Part shown: positions 55,995-64,000 of the stretch, piece by piece
Layout of the letters: each line of letters starts with the position of its first letter
Numbering within the stretch: the first letter of the stretch is position 1
Assembly: GCA_034508935.3 (NCBI GenBank)
Contig: CM067443.1
Span: 19,270,223-19,334,222, forward strand
Origin: Berghia stephanieae
Taxonomy: Eukaryota > Mollusca > Gastropoda > Nudibranchia > Aeolidiidae
Direction: 5' to 3'
Length of the DNA: 64,000 bases
Made by a program: the position numbers and the translations under genes
The notes under the pieces: generated by a model
What the model was told of the DNA's origin: nothing
What the model saw: the letters and a program-made list of their open reading frames with translations, nothing else
Database searches by the model: none

Positions 55995-56285
55995 GGGGAT
56001 CCTGATAGCTCAGTTGGTAGTGCGCTCGCTTCACACGCAAAGGGACCAAGATCGATCCCGGGTGCAATCAAGATTTTTCTAACCCTCCTTTCCACACAGT
56101 GAATGGGTATCTGGGTCTGTAAGATTTGTTGGAAAGTACTTTGCGATAGACTAGCATCCTATCCAAAGGATAGCAAGCAATTGCTATTGTCTGTTTCACG
56201 CTACAAAAACCGGGATAAACTCCGACTCCTTGGGCCCAATGGCTTTGAAGGACTTTTTCATAGCTGTTTTTCACACATCTGTTCA
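55995..56285 (+). mobile_element. tRNA-derived SINE (different family)
   Basis: The head GATCCTGATAGCTCAGTTGG and GATCGATCCCGG are A- and B-box-like, and TTCACAC at the anticodon loop would be Val-like (CAC). The body has GTGAATGGGTATCTGGGTC, also seen in diverged form at 13212-13245 and about 6078-6110. Confidence 0.65.
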
Positions 56286-56324
56286 TTTACTCTCGTGTTG
56301 CGTTGCTAAAACTGTGGATGTATT

Positions 56325-56485
56325 TTTATATCATCATCTAGTCAGCTGATCCTGCGTAGGACGTTGCTTCCCGAATTTTCTTGCGAAACAGATTACGGTT
56401 TTCCGCCAGTCTACTTGCTTGAGTTGTTGTCATTCCCAGCCATTCACATATATCTTGTTCCCAGCTGGTCTACCTCTTCCTCTCT
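56325..56485 (-). pseudogene. LINE C-terminal fragment
   Basis: The minus strand reads DICEWLGMTTTQASRLAENR and on to KKIREATSYAGSAD before a stop, a common end of LINE-encoded polyproteins. An in-frame stop lies upstream, so only about 40 codons are intact. It belongs to a different LINE from the one that begins at 56795. Confidence 0.7.
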
Positions 56486-56794
56486 TTTATATACCAGTAG
56501 ATTTATTCCAAATGGTCATGGAACAAAACAGATTGAATAATGATTTACGATTTACAGTTGATTCCAATGTCCTGGGGAAAAAAAAACAACAACAAAAAAA
56601 CACCCATAAAATGGGCTTGTATGCATACTGCTGCATGACAGGAACCATTTTGTTTTGACAGAAAATAAAAATGAGCTCAAGTGAAAGGAGTGTTCATCAA
56701 CTGGAAGGGGATGTTCTCATGGAAGTAACTTGGAATTTATTTGCTGTGTTTACTCGTCTTCAAATGATATGATTACTATTTTCATTTTGAATAT

Positions 56795-57314
56795 TAGGGA
56801 GGCAGGATTGGATTATTTTGATCAGTACTGATCCGCAACCCATTCCAGCTCGTGTCAGGGTCCACGTAGGGGCATTCTTCCCCGCCCGCCTCCTGGGCAA
56901 CGGTTGGAGTATTCCGAAAGGAACTTTCTAACCGGCTGATGACACGAGTTTCTATGTGTCTGAGGTGACGGATGAAGGGAGGAATCAACCGCCGTGGCCA
57001 GATTGCCCTAGTTCACGCAATAAGCTGTGCTAGCCCCATGACGCTGGTGGGGTGAAGGGAAACTGTCACTCTACAAAGATACCCTCCTGGACTCCCAGCC
57101 TAGACACCATTAATGGGTGGACAGAGCTCATAGCCTTGGAAAGCAGTCTGTCTAGGAGAAGGAAAACTCCAACTTCAAACCACCACTGCCTTGTGGATCT
57201 GGGAAGATGAAAGGCTATGGAATCACATCCAGAGAATAAAGAACCGCTGAAGTCGGAGTCGCAGAGCCGAAAGGCGCAAATAGTCTGGAGAGGGAAACCA
57301 ACCCAAAAATTAAT
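56795..57314 (+). mobile_element. 5' untranslated part of the I-type LINE
   Basis: GC-richer than the surrounding intron and directly upstream of the endonuclease frame. No gag-like ORF1 with zinc knuckles was seen, so the copy may be 5'-truncated or the family may lack ORF1. The left border is approximate. Confidence 0.5.
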
Positions 57315-58130
57315 GTGACACGCATCCTCCTCACAATGATGGACAACAAAACTGTCAGACGATATGGCGCGAAGTCTGGGGATTCCCGCCGGACGGACCT
57401 AGCGTCGAGCCCTGATAAACAGGGTTCACCCAAGCGATCTGGTGGTACCTTGCCCTCCTACTGTGGAACCAGGGTAGGAGATGCAAGGTTACGGACTACT
57501 GGAACTATCAAATTGCTACAATGGAATGCAGAAGGGATACAACATAAAAAGACTGCCCTCTCCAAGTTTCTTCAGGATGAGAAGATAGATATTGCCTGCA
57601 TACAGGAGACACACCTCACAGAAAACATTAGGTGTTCAATAAGGGGATATCAACATTTTAGGAAAGACAGAAAAGAACGGAACAAAGGTGGAGTAATCAT
57701 CTTCGTCAGAAATGACATAGCGACAAATGAAATAACGACAGATGAATCTGTTGAAATATTGGCTGTAAAAATTACCAAAAACAAATTGCAATACACAATA
57801 TATAACTGTTACAGCCCACCATCAGAGAATCTGCCAATTGAAAACATAAGAAGTGAAGAAGAACAGTTCATTGTTGTGGGAGACTTCAATAGCCACTCCC
57901 CAAGCTGGGGATACAATGACTTAGACAGAAAAGGTGAAACCCTTGAAAATTGGCTTACAGACAGTAAGCTTCAAATTGTCAGAAATGAAGATGACCCAGA
58001 TACATACTTCTCAAGAGCATGGAAGACAACATCAACCCCAGACCTAACTCTCATATCTGAAGATCTCACCGGAAAAGTCAGTAAACAGATAAAGGAACAA
58101 CTGGCAGGAAGTGATCATCGTCCCATTCTG
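57315..58130 (+). CDS. LINE endonuclease domain (interrupted ORF2, N-terminal part)
   Basis: Apurinic-type endonuclease that nicks target DNA for reverse transcription. The motifs are in order: KLLQWNAEGIQHKK, IDIACIQETHL (catalytic Glu), NKGGVIIFVR, IYNCYSPPS, FIVVGDFNSHSPSWG (Asp/Asn), and GSDHRPIL (Asp/His). About 70 residues precede the domain. The frame breaks exactly where a hAT-like element inserts, and resumes in the same frame at 61041 (VEITEEYAKDRK). Confidence 0.9.
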
Positions 58131-61033
58131 CAGTGATGCCAAAACTCCGGTTTCACCGGAAAAAACTCCGGTCTGGAGCAAAAAATTCCGGGCTCCGGGC
58201 AACTTCCGTCAAATTCCGGTGAGGTCAATTTGTTCCAAGGATACCCCCTCCCTTCCATCCACCACATCATCATCATTACCACTAGTATTACAACCATCAT
58301 CACCACCACTACTACTGCAACCACCACCACATCATCATCACTACCACTACTACTACAACCACCAGCTTCACATCATCACTACCACTACTACTACAACCAC
58401 CACCACATCATCACTACCACTACTACTACAACCACCACAACCACATCATCACTACCACTACTACTACAACCACCACCACCACCACCACATCATCACTACC
58501 ACTAATACTACTACAACCACCACCACAACATCATCATCACTACCACTAATACTACTACAACCACCACCACATCATCATCACTACCACCACTACTACAACC
58601 ACCACCACATCATCATCACTACCACCACTACTACAACCACTACCCACATCATCACACTACCACCACTACTACAACCACCACCACAACATCATCATCACTA
58701 CCACTAATACTATACAACCACCACCACATCATCATCAACTAATACTACTACAACCACCACCACATCATCATCACTACCACCACTACTACAACCACCACTA
58801 CATCATCATCACTACCACTAATACTACTACTACAACCACCACCACATCATCATCACTACCACCACAACTACAACCACCACCACATCATCATCACTACCAC
58901 CACTACTACAACCACCACCACATCATCATCACTACCACCACTACTACAACCACCATCACCGCCACATCATCATCACTACCAATACTACTACAACTACTAC
59001 CATCACCTCATCTTCATTACTACAACTACAACCACCACCACCACATCACTACCACTGCTACTACAACCACCACATCATCATCATCATCATCATCACTACT
59101 ACTACTACTACTACTGCTAATGCTACTACTATACTACAACAACAACCACTACAATATCATCATCACTACCACTACTACTACAACCACCAGCACCACATCA
59201 TCATCACGACCAGTACTACTACAACCACCACCACCACATTATCATCACTACCACTACTACTACAACCACCACTACAACATCATCACTACCATTACTACTA
59301 CAACCACCACAACCACATCATCACTACCACTACTACTACAACCACCACCACCACCACATCATCACTACCACTACTACTACAACCACCACAACCACATCAT
59401 CACTACCACTACTACTACAACCACCACCACATCATCACTACCACTACTACTACAACCACCACAACCACATCATCACTACCACTACTACTACAACCACCAC
59501 CACCACCACATCATCACTACCACTAATACTACTACAACCACCACCCAAACATCATCATCACTACCACTAATACTACTACAACCACCACCACATCATCATC
59601 ACTACCACCACTACAACAACCACCACCACATCATCATCACTACCAATACTACTACAACTACTACCATCACCTCATCTTCATTACTACAACTACAACCACC
59701 ACCACCACATCATCATCATCACTACCACTGCTACTACAACCACCACATCATCATCATCATCATCATCACTACTACTACTACTACTACTGCTAATGCTGCT
59801 ACTATACTACAACAACAACCACTACAATATCATCATCACTACCACTACTACTACAACCACCAGCACCACATCATCATCACGACCAGTACTACTACAACCA
59901 CCACCACCACATTATCATCACTACCACTAGTACTACAACCACCACACAACATCATCACTACCATTACTACTACAACCACCACAACCACATCATCACTACC
60001 ACTACTACTACAACCACCACCACCACCACATCATCACTACCACTACTACTACAACCACCACAACCACATCATCACTACCACTACAACTACAACCACCACC
60101 ACCACCACATCATCACTACCACTAATACTACTACAACCACCACCACAACATCATCATCACTACCACTAATACTACTACAACCACCACCACATCATCATCA
60201 CTACCACCACTACAACAACCACCACCACATCATCATCACTACCACCACTACTACAACAACAACCACTACAATATCATCATCACTACCACTACTACTACAA
60301 CCACCAGCACCACATCATCATCACGACCAGTACTACTACAACCACCACCACCACATTATCATCACTACCACGACTACTAATACAACCCACATCATAATTA
60401 CCATTACTACTACAACCACCACTACCACATCATCATCACTACCATGTGTACTACAACCACCACCACCACCACCACCACATCAACATCACTACCACCACTA
60501 CTACAACCACCACCACATCATTATCATCACGACCACAACTACTACAACCACTATACCACCACCACATCATCACTACAACTACTACTTCAACCAGCACCAC
60601 CACCATATCATCATCACTACAACTACTACCTCAACCACCACCACCACCACCATATCATCATCACTACCACTACAACTACAACATCAGCCACTATCACATC
60701 TTCATCATCTCTACCACTATTACTACAACCATCAACACCACATCATCCTCACTACCACCAGTACTACAATCTCTACCGTTAGGTTTTGGCGCTTTACTTC
60801 ATTTGAAATAAGGAAACTTTGGGATTGTAATTTGCAATGTGTTTATGTATCATAATATACACTGTAATTCTAATCAGTTATCTATTTAGAACTATACAAT
60901 ATGTAAGCACAATGCCAAATATCGTTCCAATTCCTTTTTTTTTTTTGTGAGCGGAAATTCCTCTTTCGGCGTTGAAATTCCTACGAGTGGTGGCTGAAAC
61001 TCCTGTGAGCCAAATTTAAAGTTGGCATCTCTG
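58131..61033. mobile_element. hAT-like element carrying a giant tandem array, inside the LINE
   Basis: The left end CAGTGATGCCAAAACTCC and the right end, in reverse CAGAGATGCCAAC, are inverted hAT-type termini. CATTCTG is duplicated at 58124-58130 and 61034-61040 (7 bp exact, 8 bp with one mismatch). Removing the element and one duplication restores the LINE reading frame, which confirms the borders. Outer 120-250 bp segments carry ACTCCGG and GGAATTTC repeats. The middle is a tandem array. No transposase. Confidence 0.9.
58255..60780. repeat. CAY/ACT-rich tandem array with higher-order units
   Basis: About 2.5 kb built from a roughly 40 bp unit of the type ACCACCACATCATCATCACT followed by ACCACTACTACTACA. 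Longer blocks recur: one starting with TACTACAACAACAACCAC and ending CCACCACCACATTATCATC is seen near 59130, 59805 and 60250. His/Thr/Tyr-rich open frames are artefacts of the array. Confidence 0.95.
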
Positions 61034-61040
61034 CATTCTG

Positions 61041-62396
61041 GTTGAAATAACTGAAGAATATGCAAAAGACAGAAAGGCACCACCTCCGAGATGGAATTAT
61101 AAAAAAGCAGACTGGACTCTGTTTTCAAAGTTGACTGATAGTTATACAAAAGAGATAAACTGTAAAACAAGGAATGTAGAAAAATCAGCCAAAGCTTTCA
61201 CAAAATCAATCATGAAAGCTGCAAAAGAATCAATCCCCAGAGGATCAAGAAAGGACTACTGTCCAGGATGGACTGAAAAATTAGGAAGTCTCAACAGCCA
61301 AGTCACTGAACACAGAAAAAAAGCAGAGAGAGAGCCAAATGATGAGAATATGGAAATTTACAAAGAGGCTGAAAAAACTCTCAGGAAAGAAACAATAAAA
61401 GCAAAACAGGAAGCATGGCATGAAAAAACCAGACAACTTGACTACGACAGAGACGGAAGAAAATTATGGAACCTAACCAAAGCTCTAAGTGGACAAGAAA
61501 ACAGATATGCTGCACCATCAGTAGAAGATGATCAGGGGAGGATTCTCAACAAAAAACAAGCAGCAAACTGTTTTATGAAGCAGTACTCAAGTGTTGGGAG
61601 TATACAGATTAGAAAAGAACGAAAACGAGAAGTCCACAAAGAATTGAGAAAACACAAGGATACACCCAAAGAATCCACAGATGATGTCATGTTCAGTTCG
61701 ATTAAAAAAGAAGAAGTAGAAATTGCCTTGAAATCTCTAAAAACGAACAAATCACCAGGTCCAGATGATGTTACTAATGACATGTTGAAACACCTAGGAA
61801 CCCTCACAAAGAGGAAAATGAAACAACTGTTCAATGCAAGTTGGAAACAGGGTAAACTTCCACTCAAATGGAAACAGGCAACCATGATACCAATTAAGAA
61901 GGATGGCAAGCCAAAAAATAAAACCGAAAGCTACCGGCCAATAAGTTTGACAAGCTGCTTGGGTAAACTGATGGAGAGAATTGTTAATCGCCGTCTCCAA
62001 TGGTATTTAGAAAGCAATAAGTTGATATCAGATGAACAGGCTGGTTTCAGACAATTACGCTGCACAGAGGACCAGATAACATACATCTCGCAGCTGATCG
62101 AAAATGGTTACCAAGAAAAAAAACACACAGTCACAGTTTGGGTGGATATGGAAAAGGCATTTGACAAAGTCTGGACAAAAGGACTACTTCTCAAACTTAA
62201 GAAAGCCAACGTTTCACACAACATGTTTGCATGGATTAAAGATTACCTCACAAATCGAAAAGCAAGAGTCCAATCTCAAAACTCTAAAAGCAAGCTAACG
62301 AACATGACAAATGGAGTACCACAAGGCGGGGTTCTCTCACCAACCCTCTTTGTCATTTTTATCAATGACATCTGCGAAACCAATGCAGAGGAGTAA
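61041..62396 (+). CDS. LINE reverse transcriptase (ORF2, middle part)
   Basis: Continues the endonuclease frame. RT motifs: NKSPGPDDVTNDMLK, YRPISLTSCLGKLMERIVNR, LISDEQAGFRQLRCTEDQI, TVWVDMEKAFDKVW (motif A Asp), and NGVPQGGVLSPTLFVIFIND (motif B). The frame ends at TAA just before the YADD box. YADD is in another frame, so one frameshift lies between 62370 and 62400. Confidence 0.93.
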   Translation, partial: VEITEEYAKDRKAPPPRWNYKKADWTLFSKLTDSYTKEINCKTRNVEKSAKAFTKSIMKAAKESIPRGSRKDYCPGWTEKLGSLNSQVTEHRKKAEREPNDENMEIYKEAEKTLRKETIKAKQEAWHEKTRQLDYDRDGRKLWNLTKALSGQENRYAAPSVEDDQGRILNKKQAANCFMKQYSSVGSIQIRKERKREVHKELRKHKDTPKESTDDVMFSSIKKEEVEIALKSLKTNKSPGPDDVTNDMLKHLGTLTKRKMKQLFNASWKQGKLPLKWKQATMIPIKKDGKPKNKTESYRPISLTSCLGKLMERIVNRRLQWYLESNKLISDEQAGFRQLRCTEDQITYISQLIENGYQEKKHTVTVWVDMEKAFDKVWTKGLLLKLKKANVSHNMFAWIKDYLTNRKARVQSQNSKSKLTNMTNGVPQGGVLSPTLFVIFINDICETNAEE

Positions 62397-62404
62397 AAGC
62401 AGCC

Positions 62405-63700
62405 ATGTATGCAGATGACCTTGCACTGATATGCACTGAAAGAAATATTGGTACTGCAAAGGCCAGGATACAGATGACTCTTGATGCTTTGAGCAAATGG
62501 ACAAAAGACTGGGGTATGAGAGTAAATGCTGATAAAACCACATACACAACATTCAGCTTATCAACCAAAAAGCAATCTATGCGATTAACTTTAGATGGAA
62601 AGATTCTGAGAGAAGACCTTATGCCTAAGTATCTAGGAGTGAAATTTGACCCTCGACTCACTTGGAAACATCAAATAGATGAAAGTCAACAGAAAGGGTA
62701 CAAGAGAATGCAGCTTCTCCGAAAACTTGCTGGAACGCAATGGGGAGCAAACTCAAACGTCCTGAAGAAGACATATCTTGGATATGTAAGACCTGCAATA
62801 GACTATGCCATATCGGCATGGGGAACGTGCTCACAGGCTCAATTTCAAAAGGTTGAAAAAATCCAAAACCAATGCCTACGCGTGATCACTGGAGCAATGA
62901 AAACAACACCAATTCACAAGATGGAAACCCACACAGGAATAAAACCTCTCAAAGAACAACGAAATTTAAAAATAGTGACACAATTCTCAAAGATAAAATT
63001 CATGGAATCCCAACCACTGCATCCAAGTACAATGGAAAAGAAAGAGAATCGACTCAAAAGGGAAAACTTCATCGCCTTGGGACAAAAACTAGAGAGCGAA
63101 TATAAAGTGACACCAAAGGAAGATATTGCCCAAATCAATGTCCCAAATCTCAAACCACCACCGTGGAAAAAGAAACAAAAATCCATAACCATCAACAAGA
63201 AAAACATTCGAAGCAATAATGACAATGCTCAAACCCTAAAGATGATCGATAAAAAATACCCAATGACCAACTGGATAAGAGTTTATACAGATGGCTCAGT
63301 TTCCGGCCCCCTCATGAATGGAGGTGCTGGTGCACTCATACACTGGACAGATAAAACAGAAACAAAAATATCTGTATCAGTGGGTTCAATGTGCACAAGT
63401 ACTAAAACTGAAGAAAAAGCCATCCTCAATGCAACAAAAGAACTATCCAGAGATCACAGAATATACGGGAAAAATGTGGTTTACTTGACAGACTCTGATG
63501 ATGCTCTCCGGTCTATTGAAAATTACCAGGACTCTGAAGCCGCACACACTGTGGAGGCCCTTGAGGGCTTATCTGATAAAACAGGAAAAATTGTGCTGCA
63601 GTGGATTCCAAGTCATGTAGGTATATATGGAAATGAAATTGCCGATCAACTGGCCAAAGAAGGAGCCCAGAAGGAACAACCGAAGTCGTCAATCACTTAA
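62405..63700 (+). CDS. LINE reverse transcriptase C-part and RNase H
   Basis: Starts MYADDLAL (RT motif C), then KYLGVKFDPRLTWKHQID (motif D/E), a thumb and connection region, and RNase H with IRVYTDGSVSG (Asp), TKTEEKAIL (Glu), VVYLTDSDDAL (Asp) and WIPSHVGIYGNEIADQLAK (His, Asp). A C-terminal RNase H places the element in the I/R1-type group of LINEs. It ends in TAA at 63698-63700, although the same frame continues after it. Confidence 0.93.
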   Translation: MYADDLALICTERNIGTAKARIQMTLDALSKWTKDWGMRVNADKTTYTTFSLSTKKQSMRLTLDGKILREDLMPKYLGVKFDPRLTWKHQIDESQQKGYKRMQLLRKLAGTQWGANSNVLKKTYLGYVRPAIDYAISAWGTCSQAQFQKVEKIQNQCLRVITGAMKTTPIHKMETHTGIKPLKEQRNLKIVTQFSKIKFMESQPLHPSTMEKKENRLKRENFIALGQKLESEYKVTPKEDIAQINVPNLKPPPWKKKQKSITINKKNIRSNNDNAQTLKMIDKKYPMTNWIRVYTDGSVSGPLMNGGAGALIHWTDKTETKISVSVGSMCTSTKTEEKAILNATKELSRDHRIYGKNVVYLTDSDDALRSIENYQDSEAAHTVEALEGLSDKTGKIVLQWIPSHVGIYGNEIADQLAKEGAQKEQPKSSIT

Positions 63701-64000
63701 CATCAGCAAAAGAAAATAATAAAGCTAAAAATAGACAAAGAAAGGAATGACACACACCTAGAACACAACAAGCAGGATCCAATCCATGCCATTCAGCGAA
63801 GTAGCCAAGTCACTCTATTCCGCCTCCGAACAGGACACAATAGACTAAGAGGACATATGTTTACAAAGCTAGGTATTGGAACAACCCCTTATTGCCCATG
63901 TGGAACCGACAATGAAACCACTTTACATGTGCTTATGGATTGCCCATTATACAACGTGCAACGTTCGAACCACTGGGTCACCCCTACAACACTCAACACA
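63701..64000 (+). CDS. LINE C-terminal Cys/His segment (continues beyond window)
   Basis: In the same frame as the RNase H part, after the single stop. Reads SSQVTLFRLRTGHNRLRGHM, then PYCPCGTDNETTLHVLMDCP, the CPCG...H...C zinc-like motif usual at the end of I-type LINE polyproteins. The in-frame stop therefore looks like a point lesion rather than the natural end. Confidence 0.85.

Noticed and set aside
58111-60811. His/Thr/Tyr-rich proteins up to 349 codons
   Set aside because: Translations of the CAY/ACT array inside the hAT-like element.

Overview
The window is nuclear DNA of an invertebrate animal, probably a mollusc. The evidence is small exons with consensus GT/AG introns, abundant tRNA-derived SINEs, LINE and DNA-transposon debris, and very long microsatellites. 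No RNA polymerase I/III gene array, CRISPR array or bacterial operon is present. The taxonomic guess is an inference from repeat style and protein similarity, not from a marker gene.

Four host genes can be assembled from exons. USE1 (ER-Golgi SNARE) is on the minus strand with six coding exons between 11147 and 18267. A ciliary/axonemal protein gene resembling TEX45/SAXO5 is on the plus strand, with eight coding exons from 19638 to 29142. NDUFA13/GRIM-19 (respiratory complex I) is on the minus strand, with four coding exons from 35774 to 47447. FBXL4 (mitochondrial F-box/LRR protein) is on the plus strand; only its first two recognisable coding exons, 53157 to 54749, are inside the window. 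USE1/TEX45 and NDUFA13/FBXL4 are two head-to-head pairs.

The rest is mobile and repetitive DNA. One SINE family (called SINE-A here) occurs about 18 times on both strands. Other recurrent families are a 520-540 bp retroposon with an (AAAC)n tail (R530, four copies), a 320 bp repeat in inverted copies, a tRNA-Leu/Ser-like SINE, palindromic repeats with a hammerhead-like core, elements with GTGACCC termini and AAAT duplications, pogo-like TA-flanked elements, and several hAT-like elements. Positions 56795-64000 hold an I-type LINE (endonuclease, reverse transcriptase, RNase H, Cys-rich tail). It is split by a 2.9 kb hAT-like element whose interior is a 2.5 kb CAY/ACT-rich array.

The most unusual feature is a pair of 3.2-3.3 kb elements with TAGGTAG termini, at 14706-18032 and 44049-47228. 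They lie in opposite orientation, each in or beside a GA microsatellite and each in intron 1 of a different host gene (USE1, NDUFA13). Each carries a variable minisatellite, a GC-rich promoter-like end with a consensus splice donor, and the same 77-codon reading frame. I see no transposase, and I do not recognise the family.
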